Positions 32,332 through 40,710 of a stretch of DNA of 64,000 nt are shown here, piece by piece. Position 1 is the stretch's first letter. Each line of letters opens with the position of its first letter. The notes beneath the pieces are model-generated. The model was not told the DNA's origin, made no database searches, and was given only the letters and a program-made list of their open reading frames with translations. The stretch comes from Microvirga sp. KLBC 81 (GTDB taxonomy: Bacteria; Pseudomonadota; Alphaproteobacteria; Rhizobiales; Beijerinckiaceae): positions 1-64,000 of the forward strand of contig NZ_QDAH01000032.1 in the NCBI RefSeq assembly GCF_003075415.1, given 5' to 3'. The translations under genes and the position numbers were made by a program.

Positions 32332-33489
32332 TCAACGCCCACCGAGGATGGCGATGTAATCCGTCACCCAGCGATAATAGGGTATGCAGCCTTCGGACTG
32401 GGTTGCGCATTTTGCAACCGGCGTGCGCCAGAACTTAATCATCTCGAAATTGCCCATGCCGTTGACCTCGCAGCCTTCGGCGCCGAGAAGCTCGTTGCCC
32501 TTGCATGCGGCGGGAACGGAGGGCACGGAGCCGAACCAGGAGGCGAGATCGCCCTGTACCTTCGGGCTCAAGGAATGCTCAAGCCATAGATAAGCGCAGT
32601 TCGGATGCGGCGCGTCCACATGCATCATGGTGGTGTCGGCCCAACCGGTCGCGCCCTCTTCCGGAACGGTACTGGCGACGGGCTTGTTCTGGCTCTGCAG
32701 GAGATTCACCTGGAAGGGCCAGGATGAGGAAGCGACCACGCCTTCATTGGTGAAGTCGTCCACCTGGACCATGGCGTCGTGCCAGTAACGCTGCACGAGC
32801 CCGCGCTGCTTGCGCAGCAGATCGAGCGCCGCCTTGTACTGCTTCTCGTTGAGCTCGTAGGGATCCTTGATACCGAGATCCGGCTGATGCTTCATCAGGT
32901 AGAGCGCCGCATCGGCGATGTAGATCGGCCCGTCGAAGGCCTGGATGCGTCCCTTGTTGGACTTGCCGTCGGGAAGCGTCATCTCCTCGAACACCACGTT
33001 CCAACTCTTGGGCGCTTCCTTGAACACGTTGGTGTTGTACATCAAGACGTTCGAGCCCCATTGATAGGGCACGCCGTAATGGACATTGTCGACCGTGTGC
33101 CAGGGCGCGTTCTGCAGGCGCTGGTCGACAGTGTTCCAGCTTGGAACGAGACTGGTGTTGATCGGCTGCACGCGCTTGCCGGAGATGAGCCTCAGACTCG
33201 CATCGCCCGATGCGGTGACGAGATCGAACCCGCCCTCGTTCATGAGGGCCACCATCTCGTCCGAGGTGCCGGCGGTCTTCACATTCACCTTGCAGCCGGT
33301 CTTCTGCTCGAAGCTCGTGACCCAATCGTATTTCTTGTCGGTCTCGCCCCGCTCGATATAGCCGGGCCACGCGATGATATCGACCGAACCCTCGGCCTTG
33401 CCGAGCTGTTTGACCTGTGCGGCGGCAGGCATGGCGCCGATCGACGCCGCCAAGCAGAGTCCCGCGGTCTTGAAGACAATGCGACGCAT
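32332..33489 (-). CDS. Polyamine-type periplasmic binding protein, PotD/YdcS-like
   Basis: This 385-aa exported protein has a signal peptide ending in PAAAQ (cleavage near residue 24). It then has the type II binding fold with DIIAWPGYIERG, FDLVTASGD and VPYQWGSNVLMYN, typical of YdcS-like spermidine/putrescine-family receptors. Three further cysteines near the C-terminus (NCAYLW, CKGNELLGAEGC) may form disulfides in the periplasm. ATG 33489 has GGGGAGG upstream. A T-N11-A palindrome for a LysR regulator lies 128 nt before the start. The ligand is probably a polyamine or amino-aldehyde precursor (inference from the ALDH). Confidence 0.88.
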   Translation of the reverse strand: MRRIVFKTAGLCLAASIGAMPAAAQVKQLGKAEGSVDIIAWPGYIERGETDKKYDWVTSFEQKTGCKVNVKTAGTSDEMVALMNEGGFDLVTASGDASLRLISGKRVQPINTSLVPSWNTVDQRLQNAPWHTVDNVHYGVPYQWGSNVLMYNTNVFKEAPKSWNVVFEEMTLPDGKSNKGRIQAFDGPIYIADAALYLMKHQPDLGIKDPYELNEKQYKAALDLLRKQRGLVQRYWHDAMVQVDDFTNEGVVASSSWPFQVNLLQSQNKPVASTVPEEGATGWADTTMMHVDAPHPNCAYLWLEHSLSPKVQGDLASWFGSVPSVPAACKGNELLGAEGCEVNGMGNFEMIKFWRTPVAKCATQSEGCIPYYRWVTDYIAILGGR

Positions 33490-33616
33490 GATGCGCCTCC
33501 CCTTCCCTCTAACCCCATCTGAAAGCAGGCGGGGCCCATTAGGCTTGGGCCTCTTATCCTGGGGAAAAGAGTGTCCCAAGTCGCCAAGCTGCGCCACTTT
33601 AATCGAGAGAATTCGG

Positions 33617-33635
33617 CTATCGGAATTTCCGATAG
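33617..33635. promoter_or_regulatory. LysR-type operator (T-N11-A palindrome) upstream of the polyamine operon
   Basis: CTATCGGAATTTCCGATAG is a perfect 9-bp inverted repeat around one central T and includes TCGGAATTTCCGA, an exact T-N11-A LysR box. It starts 2 nt after the stop of the LysR gene and lies 128-146 nt before the binding-protein start codon. A second, weaker dyad, GGCCCA/TGGGCC, is at 33533-33551, closer to the gene. Confidence 0.65.
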
Positions 33636-33636
33636 G

Positions 33637-34548
33637 TCAGGCGCGCTGTCGGTGGGTCCTATAGGTCCGCACGACGGAGAGGAATTGAGAAGCCGGAGGC
33701 GAAAGGCGGGAGCCGCGCCGCCATACCACGCCGACTGACACCGCCGGCAGATCCTCGTGGATACGCCGTGCCTCGATCTTGTCGCCTTCCAGCGACCAGG
33801 GCCGATAGGTGAGATCGGGCAGGACAGCGACACCCGCTCCCGTCGCCACGAGGCTTCGCACCGCCTCCACCGAGCGGGTGCGGAACGCCGTGGGTGGGCG
33901 GATGCCAAGCTGCTGCATGGCATGCTTGGGGGCTTCATCGATTTCGTCGATGGCCAGCAGGATTTGCGGCTCCTCGGCCAGATCCCGCAGGCTGACCTCC
34001 ACCTCCTGAGCGAGCCTGTGGCCGAGGGGCAGCCACAGACGATAGCGCGAGGCCTCCACGATCTCGGCTTCGAGAGAAAGCAGCCTCGGCCTCGGCGGCA
34101 GCACCATGACGGCGATATCGAGCTCGCCGCCGATCAGGAGATGTTCGAGATAATCGCGCCCGTCCTCCACGACGCCGACTTCGAGAAGCGGAAAGGCACG
34201 CCGGAACCGGGCGAGCAGGTCGGCGAGGATGTAGCTCGCCACCAGCGGCGTGACACCCAGATTGAGCCGCCCCTCGGATGGCGCGCCACCATCGCTCAGC
34301 GCCCGCCGCGCATTGGACACTTCTGCGAGGATCTTCTCGGCGTGACGCAGGAACTGATAACCCTTCAGAGTCAGGCTCATGCCATGGGTGGAGCGCTCCA
34401 CCAGCTTGAAGCCGAGATCCTGCTCGAGCTCCTGCACGGCCTCGGTAATCGTGGATTGCGAGATCGACAGATGGCGGGCCGCCCCGGAGATGGATCCCGT
34501 TTCCGCAATGGCGACGAAATAGCGAACTTGGCGGAGAGAGAAGGCCAT
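33637..34548 (-). CDS. LysR-family transcriptional regulator
   Basis: This 303-aa protein begins MAFSLRQVRYFVAIAETGSI and has the LysR helix-turn-helix (SISGAARHLSISQSTITEAVQELE, about 18-41). The periplasmic-binding-like effector domain follows (about 92-300: GRLNLGVTPLVASYILADLL). ATG 34548 was chosen over the longer frame to 34617. It is encoded on the same strand directly before the polyamine-type operon, and the palindrome between them suggests it regulates that operon. LysR genes are more often divergent from their targets, so control of the divergent 34895 gene is also possible. Confidence 0.87.
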   Translation of the reverse strand: MAFSLRQVRYFVAIAETGSISGAARHLSISQSTITEAVQELEQDLGFKLVERSTHGMSLTLKGYQFLRHAEKILAEVSNARRALSDGGAPSEGRLNLGVTPLVASYILADLLARFRRAFPLLEVGVVEDGRDYLEHLLIGGELDIAVMVLPPRPRLLSLEAEIVEASRYRLWLPLGHRLAQEVEVSLRDLAEEPQILLAIDEIDEAPKHAMQQLGIRPPTAFRTRSVEAVRSLVATGAGVAVLPDLTYRPWSLEGDKIEARRIHEDLPAVSVGVVWRRGSRLSPPASQFLSVVRTYRTHRQRA

Positions 34549-34894
34549 CGGAGGCTCAGGAGCTATGGTTTTGACCGTCCTCCATTCTTGCCCGCCCCTG
34601 CCCTTTTGAAAAGCCACGCTCCAGAGGCCCGTGAAATGTGTGAGGGCACCATCGTCGCAGCGCCAAACCCCGGTTCTTTATGGCGAACAAGATCCTATTG
34701 GAAACGGCTCGCGGGACAACACACATCTCAGACATGCAAGGATTTCTCTTCGCCGGTCGGGAATGGTCCCGCCTGACATCGTGAGGAGTAAATCTGTTAC
34801 ATTCACTTTCGTTCGTTAAACAGAACTTTTCCGTTGACAAGGACGAACAGCAGCGCTTGTCTCCTGCGCTGGAACACAATCAAAGGAGAGAACG
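34549..34894. other. 346-bp divergent intergenic region between LysR and a binding-protein gene
   Basis: No gene was found. It should hold promoters in both directions. TTGACA at about 34834 is a good -35 candidate for the plus-strand gene, but no clear -10 follows. GTTCGT (about 34811) and ACGAAC (about 34843) form a wide, weak dyad. The 34800-34850 segment is AT-richer than its surroundings. Confidence 0.5.
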
Positions 34895-36124
34895 ATGCTT
34901 CACAGGCATCACATTGCGCTGGCAGCCGTGATTGGCGCCTTGTCCACGGGATTCCCGCTCGCCTCGGCGCAGGCGGCAGAGGCGATCTCCGATGGTGTGG
35001 TCAAGATCGGCGTGCTGAACGACCAATCCGGCATCTATGCGGATATGGCGGGCTCCGGCTCGACCATCGCCGCCCGCATGGCAATCGAGGATTTCGGCGG
35101 CAAGGTGCTTGGAAAGCCCATCGAGGTCGTCGCGGGCGATCACCAGAACAAGCCGGATGTCGGATCCGCGGTTACCAACCGCTGGATCGATGAGGACAAG
35201 GTGGACACGATCGTCGATCTCCCGACATCCTCGGTCATGCTGGCCGTCCAGGAGATCGGCCGGCAAAAGAACCGCCTGGTCATTGCCTCCACGGGCGGCT
35301 CTTCGGATTTTACGGGCAAGTTCTGCTCTCCTGTCGGCATTCACTGGACCTACGATACCTATGGCCTCGCCGTGGGCACGGGGCAGCCATTGGCAAGCCG
35401 CGGCCCCTGGTTTTTCCTGACGGCGGATTATGCCTTCGGCCATGCCCTGGAGCGGGATACGGCCCAGGCCGTCACCAAGGCAGGCGGCAAGGTCGTTGGC
35501 AACGTCAGGCACCCGCAAGGCAATCATGACTTCTCCTCGTTCCTCCTCCAGGCCCAGAGTTCGGGCGCGAAGATCGTCGGAATCGCCAATTCCGGCGCCG
35601 ATACGGTGAATGCGATCAAGCAGGCGCACGAGTTCGGTCTCACGGATTCGGGCGTGCAACTCGCGGGCCTCTACATGCACATCACCGACGTGCATGCGAT
35701 TGGCCTGAAGCAGGCTCAAGGCCTCCTGATGACCCAGGCCTTCTACTGGGACCTCAACGACGAGACCCGCGCCTGGTCGAAGCGCTTCTACGAGCGCCAC
35801 AAGGCCATGCCGACGATGGGACAGGCCGGCGTCTACTCGTCGATCATCCATTACCTGAAGGCCATCGAGGCTGCGGGCACGGACGAGGCGCAGGCCGTTG
35901 CGAAGAAGATGAAGGAACTGCCGGTGAATGACTTCTTCGCCAAGAACGGGAAGGTGCGCGAGGATGGCCGCATGGTGCACGACCTCTACGTCTTCGAGGT
36001 GAAGAAGCCGGAAGAATCCCGCGAGCCTTGGGATTACCTGAAGCTGGTTCGCACCATTCCCGGCGACCAGGCCTTCCGTCCGCTGTCGGAAGGCGAGTGC
36101 CCGCTCGTCAAGGCCGGACATTGA
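34895..36124 (+). CDS. Orphan Liv-type periplasmic substrate-binding protein
   Basis: This 409-aa exported receptor has a signal peptide ending in SAQA (cleavage near residue 27). It then has VVKIGVLNDQSGIYADMAGSG, and later DHQNKPDVGSAV and PVGIHWTYDTYGLAVGT, all typical of branched-chain amino acid/amide receptor folds. No permease or ATPase genes adjoin it; the next gene encodes an acyl-CoA ligase. It must share a transporter encoded elsewhere, or the ligand may be an organic acid that the ligase then activates (inference). ATG 34895 follows GGAGAGAAC. A GC-rich stem-loop follows the stop codon. Confidence 0.85.
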   Translation: MLHRHHIALAAVIGALSTGFPLASAQAAEAISDGVVKIGVLNDQSGIYADMAGSGSTIAARMAIEDFGGKVLGKPIEVVAGDHQNKPDVGSAVTNRWIDEDKVDTIVDLPTSSVMLAVQEIGRQKNRLVIASTGGSSDFTGKFCSPVGIHWTYDTYGLAVGTGQPLASRGPWFFLTADYAFGHALERDTAQAVTKAGGKVVGNVRHPQGNHDFSSFLLQAQSSGAKIVGIANSGADTVNAIKQAHEFGLTDSGVQLAGLYMHITDVHAIGLKQAQGLLMTQAFYWDLNDETRAWSKRFYERHKAMPTMGQAGVYSSIIHYLKAIEAAGTDEAQAVAKKMKELPVNDFFAKNGKVREDGRMVHDLYVFEVKKPEESREPWDYLKLVRTIPGDQAFRPLSEGECPLVKAGH

Positions 36125-36134
36125 TGACACCGGA

Positions 36135-36159
36135 CAGGGCCGCCTGCACGGCGGCCCTG
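36135..36159 (+). terminator. GC-rich stem-loop after the orphan binding-protein gene
   Basis: CAGGGCCGCC (36135-36144) and GGCGGCCCTG (36150-36159) form a perfect 10-bp stem around a 5-nt loop, starting 11 nt after the stop codon. No T-run follows, only TGGTT, so it may stabilise the upstream mRNA as much as terminate. The rest of 36160-36311 shows no other feature. Confidence 0.55.
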
Positions 36160-36311
36160 CTGGTTCAGCCTACCGCCTTATTGCTAGGGGATGCTCGCTG
36201 TGAACACCCGAGACGGGTGCGCGCGCATTTGATAGGCTCCAGCCCAACAGAACCATCCGACCGGGCCCGCGGCTCTCAAGGATCTTCATAAGCAGACATC
36301 AGGGAACGCCC

Positions 36312-37952
36312 GTGACTTCGACTGTTTACGACACGAACCTCGATAAGAATCCCGCCAACTACCAGCCGCTGACGCCTCTGACGTTTCTGGAGCGTGCCGC
36401 AAGCATTCACCCGGACCGGACGGCCATCGTCCATGGCTCCTTGAGGCGTAATTACCGCGACTTCTATGCCCGCTCCCGCCGCCTCGCCTCGGCGCTCATC
36501 CGGCTCGGCATCGGACGCGGCGATACGGTATCGGTGGTGCTCCCCAATGTCCCCGCCATGCTCGAATGCCACTATGGCGTGCCGATGGCAGGCGCGGTGC
36601 TCAACACGCTCAACACGCGCCTCGATGCCAAGATCATCGCCTTCTCTCTCGAGCACAGTGGCGCGAAGGTTCTCATCACGGACCGCGAGTTCTCGGCAAC
36701 CGTGAAGGCGGCCCTCGAACTCTCTTCCGTCAAGCCGCTCGTCATCGACTACGATGACCCGGAATTCACCGGTTCAGGCGAGCGCTTGAGCGATCTCGAA
36801 TACGAGGACTTCCTGGCCGAAGGAGATCCGGAATTCGCCTGGAGCCTGCCGGGCGATGAATGGGATGCGATCACCCTGAACTACACGTCCGGCACGACGG
36901 GCGACCCCAAGGGCGTCGTCTATCACCATCGCGGCGCTTACTTGCTTGCGATGGGCAACATCGTCACCGGCGGAATGGGGCAGCATCCGGTCTATCTGTG
37001 GACGCTTCCCATGTTCCACTGCAACGGCTGGTGCTTTCCCTGGTCGCTCTCGATCGTCGCCGGCACTCATGTGTGCCTGCGGGCCGTTCGCGCGAAGCCC
37101 ATGTACGATGCGCTGGCGGATTACAAGGTCACCCATCTCTGTGGTGCGCCCATCGTCATGTCGACGCTGCTGAATGCGCCCGCAGCCGAAAAGCGCACGT
37201 TCCCGCAAACGGTCCGCTTCATGACCGCGGCCGCTCCCCCGCCGGAGGCCGTGCTGGCGGCCATGAAGGAAGCGGGATTCGACGTCACGCATCTCTACGG
37301 CCTGACGGAGGTCTATGGTCCCGCCGTCGTCAACGAGTGGCATGAGGATTGGGACAAGCTGTCTCCTGCGGAATATGCCGCGAAGAAAGCGCGCCAAGGC
37401 GTGCGTTATCCCGTTCTGGAAGCGCTCGACGTGCTCGACCCGGACACGATGCAGCCCGTACCGGCGGATGGGCAGACGCTCGGCGAGGTCATGTTCCGCG
37501 GCAATGTCGTCATGAAAGGATACCTGAAGAACCCGAGCGCGACCGAGAAGGCTTTCGCGGGCGGCTGGTTCCATTCAGGCGATCTCGGCGTGAAATATCC
37601 CGACGGCTATGTCCAGCTGAAGGACCGCTCGAAGGACATCATCATTTCCGGCGGCGAGAACATCTCCTCCATCGAGGTGGAGGATGCGATCTACAAGCAT
37701 CCTGCGGTTCAGACGGTTGCCGTCGTCGCGATGCCGGACGAGAAATGGGGCGAAACCCCTTGCGCCTTCGTGGAGCTGAAGCCCGATCAATCCGTGACGG
37801 CGGAGGAGATCATCGCCTGGTGCAGGCAGCACCTCGCCTCCTTCAAATGCCCGCGCACGGTGATCTTCACGGAGTTGCCGAAGACATCCACCGGCAAGAT
37901 CCAGAAATTCCAGCTGCGCGAGATGGCGCGCGCCCACGCAAGCCAGGCGTGA
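36312..37952 (+). CDS. Acyl-CoA synthetase (AMP-forming), DmdB/fatty-acyl-CoA ligase type
   Basis: This 546-aa ANL-family ligase activates a carboxylic acid with ATP and CoA. It has the P-loop YTSGTTGDPKGV (191-202), YGLTEVYGP, SGDLGVKYPDGY and ISGGENISSIEVE. The catalytic lysine is in TSTGKIQKF near 530. The N-terminal NYQPLTPLTFLERAA start and PMFHCNGWCFPW are typical of the medium/long-chain and methylmercaptopropionate-CoA ligase group. The start is GTG 36312 with AGGGAA upstream. The substrate is unknown; the neighbouring crotonase and binding protein suggest organic-acid catabolism. Confidence 0.88.
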   Translation: MTSTVYDTNLDKNPANYQPLTPLTFLERAASIHPDRTAIVHGSLRRNYRDFYARSRRLASALIRLGIGRGDTVSVVLPNVPAMLECHYGVPMAGAVLNTLNTRLDAKIIAFSLEHSGAKVLITDREFSATVKAALELSSVKPLVIDYDDPEFTGSGERLSDLEYEDFLAEGDPEFAWSLPGDEWDAITLNYTSGTTGDPKGVVYHHRGAYLLAMGNIVTGGMGQHPVYLWTLPMFHCNGWCFPWSLSIVAGTHVCLRAVRAKPMYDALADYKVTHLCGAPIVMSTLLNAPAAEKRTFPQTVRFMTAAAPPPEAVLAAMKEAGFDVTHLYGLTEVYGPAVVNEWHEDWDKLSPAEYAAKKARQGVRYPVLEALDVLDPDTMQPVPADGQTLGEVMFRGNVVMKGYLKNPSATEKAFAGGWFHSGDLGVKYPDGYVQLKDRSKDIIISGGENISSIEVEDAIYKHPAVQTVAVVAMPDEKWGETPCAFVELKPDQSVTAEEIIAWCRQHLASFKCPRTVIFTELPKTSTGKIQKFQLREMARAHASQA

Positions 37953-37978
37953 AGGATGGGGCGCGCTCCTCAGAGAAT

Positions 37979-38030
37979 GAGCATCGGATCGACTCCCAAA
38001 AGTGCAGATCCACTTTTGGGTCCGATGCTC
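37979..38030. repeat. Palindromic intergenic repeat, GAGCATCGGA/CCCAAAAGTG type (copy 1)
   Basis: The arms are GAGCATCGGA plus CCCAAAAGTG on the left, interrupted by TCGACT, and CACTTTTGGG plus TCCGATGCTC on the right. The loop is CAGATC. A second copy is at 62104-62154. It lies between two convergent genes and its last base is part of the stop codon of the crotonase-like gene, so it may serve both as terminator. Confidence 0.85.
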
Positions 38031-38830
38031 TAGCGCCCCTTCCACACGGGCTTACGTTTTCCGATGAACGCATCGATGCCCTCGGCCGCGTCCTCGGCCA
38101 TCATGTTGCAGGCCATCACCTGGCCTGCGAAAGAATAGGCCTCTTCCAGGCTCATGCTGCGCTGCCGCCCGAACATCGCCTTTCCGGTACGGATCGCGAC
38201 AGGGCTCTTCGAGCAGATGGCCGACGTCAGCGAGGCGACGGCCGCATCGAGTTCGGCATCCGGCGCGACGCGGTTGATCAAGCCGTAGGACAGCGCCTCG
38301 GCGGCCGAAATGAAGCGTCCCGTCACGAGCATCTCGAAGGCCTGCTTGGGTGCGACATTTCGCGAAAGAGCCACCGCCGGCGTGGAGCAGAAAAGGCCGA
38401 CATTGATGCCGGAGACGGCGAAGGTCGCGCTCTCGGCCGCGACCGCGAGATCGCAGGACGCGACCAGCTGGCACCCGGCTGCCGTCGCCATGCCGTGCAC
38501 GCGGGCGATCACAGGAGCGGGCAGATTCACGATGCTCTGCATGACCCGGCCGCACCGCTGGAACAGAACCTCGTAATATTCCTGGCGCGGATTGGAGCGC
38601 ATCTGCTTGAGGTCGTGTCCTGCGCAGAAGGCCTTGCCCGCGGCAGCAATCACCACGCAGCGCACACTCTCATCGGCGGCAAGCTCGTCCAGGCTTTGCT
38701 GCAACGCCTGCAGCATTTCCTCCGACAGCGCATTGTACTGGCCGGGCCGGTTCAGCATCAGGGTCGCGACCCCTTCCCGGTCCTCGCGGATCAGAATGGG
38801 CTCTTCGGGGATAGTCTGCTGCGCGCTCAT
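38030..38830 (-). CDS. Enoyl-CoA hydratase-family protein, ECHDC3-like (catalytic glutamates missing)
   Basis: This 266-aa crotonase-fold protein has FCAGHDLKQM (68-77) for the first oxyanion position and GMATAAGCQLVASCDLAVAA for the second. The two glutamates needed for enoyl-CoA hydration are replaced: the first aligns with Gln121 and the second with Gly141 (in AVSGINVGLFCSTP). The same replacement and the GLFCSTP block occur in human ECHDC3-type proteins. It may catalyse another CoA reaction or act without hydratase activity. ATG 38830 has GGAGAG upstream. It is convergent with the acyl-CoA ligase gene. Confidence 0.83.
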   Translation of the reverse strand: MSAQQTIPEEPILIREDREGVATLMLNRPGQYNALSEEMLQALQQSLDELAADESVRCVVIAAAGKAFCAGHDLKQMRSNPRQEYYEVLFQRCGRVMQSIVNLPAPVIARVHGMATAAGCQLVASCDLAVAAESATFAVSGINVGLFCSTPAVALSRNVAPKQAFEMLVTGRFISAAEALSYGLINRVAPDAELDAAVASLTSAICSKSPVAIRTGKAMFGRQRSMSLEEAYSFAGQVMACNMMAEDAAEGIDAFIGKRKPVWKGR

Positions 38831-38953
38831 GATTGTCTCTCCTGGCCCCGAATTTAAGCACGTTGTCCGCCTGAGCCAAGCCGAATAAGCTGAGGTCAAG
38901 CAAGCCGCTCGGCCGATGCGACGCCGCAGCGACATAACAGGAAGGGAGCCCCC

Positions 38954-39526
38954 ATGAGCAAGGCACCAATCAGCCGCTTTCCGACGCCGGAGATCGCCGA
39001 TCTACCGGAGGATATCCGGGCACGCGTCCTGGCCGTGCAGGAAAAGTCGGGCTTTGTCCCGAATGTCTTCCTGGTCCTTGCCCGGCGCCCTGACGAGTTT
39101 CGCGCCTTCTTTGCCTACCACGATGCTCTCATGGACAAGCCGGGGAACCTCACCAAGGCCGAGCGTGAGATGATCGTGGTGGCGACGAGCAACGCCAACC
39201 AGTGCCAGTACTGCGTCGTCGCCCACGGGGCGATCCTGCGCATTCGGGCGAAAGATCCGCTGATCGCGGATCAGGTTGCGGTCAATTATCGGAAGGCCGA
39301 CATCACGGAGCGGCAGAAAGCCATGCTTGACTTCGCCATGAAGGTGGCTTTCGAGGCCTATGCGGTTGACGATGCCGACCTCGAAACTTTGAGCGCTCAT
39401 GGCTTCAGCGAGGACGACGCCTGGGACATCGCCGCCATCGCCGCCTTCTTCGGCATGTCGAACCGCCTCGCCAATGTCACCAACCTGCGCCCGAACGACG
39501 AGTTCTACATGATGGGCAGGACTTGA
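38954..39526 (+). CDS. AhpD-like carboxymuconolactone decarboxylase-family protein (peroxidase-related)
   Basis: This 190-aa protein has the AhpD-type redox motif CQYCVVAH (Cys84, Cys87, His91) inside the CMD core (about 45-120). REMIVVATSNANQC and WDIAAIAAFFGMSNRLAN are typical of 'uncharacterized peroxidase-related' proteins. It should reduce peroxides or other substrates through its cysteine pair. Unlike PcaC near the left end, it has no role in the pca pathway. It is divergent from the crotonase-like gene across 123 bp and may respond to the same conditions. Confidence 0.87.
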   Translation: MSKAPISRFPTPEIADLPEDIRARVLAVQEKSGFVPNVFLVLARRPDEFRAFFAYHDALMDKPGNLTKAEREMIVVATSNANQCQYCVVAHGAILRIRAKDPLIADQVAVNYRKADITERQKAMLDFAMKVAFEAYAVDDADLETLSAHGFSEDDAWDIAAIAAFFGMSNRLANVTNLRPNDEFYMMGRT

Positions 39527-39546
39527 GCGATCACGCCCCTCTCACC

Positions 39547-40680
39547 TTATTCACTCTCTTGACTTGTCGCGTCCATGAGCACCTTGACGCTATCCAGAGA
39601 GTTCGCGACAGCGATGGCCGTGTCCCATTCCTCAAGGCGGTAGCGGTGAGTGACAATGCCCTTTGATGTCACCAGTCCCCGCGACAGCAGATTGATGGCG
39701 ATAGGGTAGCAATAAGGCGCAAGGTGAGCGCCACGAATATCGAGCTCCTTGCGGTCGCCGATGATCGACCAATCGACCGTCGTCGGCGCTCCGAAGACCG
39801 AAAACTCGACAAAACGACCGAGCTTGCGAATGAGATTGAGGCCTTGCTCGACGCCGCTCGGCGAACCTGTCGCCTCGATATAGACATCGCACCCATATCC
39901 ATCCGTCAGAGACCGCACGACAGCCAGCGCATCCTGCTCGCGAGGATTGATGACGACATCCGCGCCGAAGGATTTCGCGAGCTGCAACCGCTCGTCGACC
40001 ATGTCGATGGCAATGAGCAGTTTCGGCGTCTTGAGCTTCGCCACCTGAACCATCATGAGGCCGATCGGCCCGGCCCCTGCGATCACCACCACGTCGTCGA
40101 GCTGGATGTCGCCGCGATTGACCGTGTGGATGGCGCAGGCCAGAGGCTCGATGATCGCGGCATCGTTTGCGGAGATCCCCTCGTCGATCTTGTGGACGCG
40201 CGCGGTGCGTGGAATGCGCATGTACTCCGCCATTCCGCCATCGGCCACCACGCGCTGGAAGCCGAAGATATTGTGGACCTCGCACATCCAATACTGCCCT
40301 GACCGGCAGAACCGGCATTGATCGCACGGCACGATCTGTTCCGCGATCACGCGCTCCCCGAGGCTGACGCCGAAATGCTCCGCTGCTCCCGGCCCCAGCT
40401 CATCGACCACACCATAGAATTCATGCCCTGGGATCACCGGTGGCTTCACATAGGGATTGTCCCCGCCCCAGAACATTTTCGCGCCCGACCAGCATTTGCA
40501 ATCGCTCGCACAGATGCCGCAAGCCGCAATGCGAAGGACCATCTCGCGCTCCTCCGGCACCGGCCGGTCCACCTGCTGGACGCGGTAATCCTCAGGCCCA
40601 TGGCAGACGATGGCCGTCATCTTCCTGTTGGACTGCTCCCGCAATCCGACTGGAGTATCCTCTTCATTCAATGCCATCAT
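39547..40680 (-). CDS. Zinc-type polyol dehydrogenase, erythritol/L-threitol dehydrogenase-like
   Basis: This 377-aa medium-chain dehydrogenase has catalytic zinc ligands Cys57 (CGICASD) and His86-Glu87 (GHEFYG). Its structural zinc ligands are Cys119, 122, 125 and 133, and it has a Rossmann motif GAGPIG for NAD. KCWSGAKMFWGGD in the substrate region matches what I recall of the erythritol/L-threitol dehydrogenase (LtnD/EltD) group, so a C4 or C5 polyol is the probable substrate. ATG 40680 or 40677 both follow AGGAG. It is the last gene of the polyol operon, 30 nt after xylulokinase. Confidence 0.75.
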   Translation of the reverse strand: MMALNEEDTPVGLREQSNRKMTAIVCHGPEDYRVQQVDRPVPEEREMVLRIAACGICASDCKCWSGAKMFWGGDNPYVKPPVIPGHEFYGVVDELGPGAAEHFGVSLGERVIAEQIVPCDQCRFCRSGQYWMCEVHNIFGFQRVVADGGMAEYMRIPRTARVHKIDEGISANDAAIIEPLACAIHTVNRGDIQLDDVVVIAGAGPIGLMMVQVAKLKTPKLLIAIDMVDERLQLAKSFGADVVINPREQDALAVVRSLTDGYGCDVYIEATGSPSGVEQGLNLIRKLGRFVEFSVFGAPTTVDWSIIGDRKELDIRGAHLAPYCYPIAINLLSRGLVTSKGIVTHRYRLEEWDTAIAVANSLDSVKVLMDATSQESE

Positions 40681-40710
40681 TGCGTCTCCTGCCTTCCGTA
40701 TGAATGCTGC

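Noticed and set aside
29436-33489. Assignment of a specific substrate (putrescine) to the PotABCD-like transporter
   Set aside because: The gene order matches ydcSTUVW, but receptor residues cannot be matched to a ligand by eye, so only 'polyamine-type' was used.
39002-39400. Minus-strand 132-codon frame opposite the AhpD-like gene
   Set aside because: Shadow of a well-supported gene with a CQYCVVAH motif on the plus strand.
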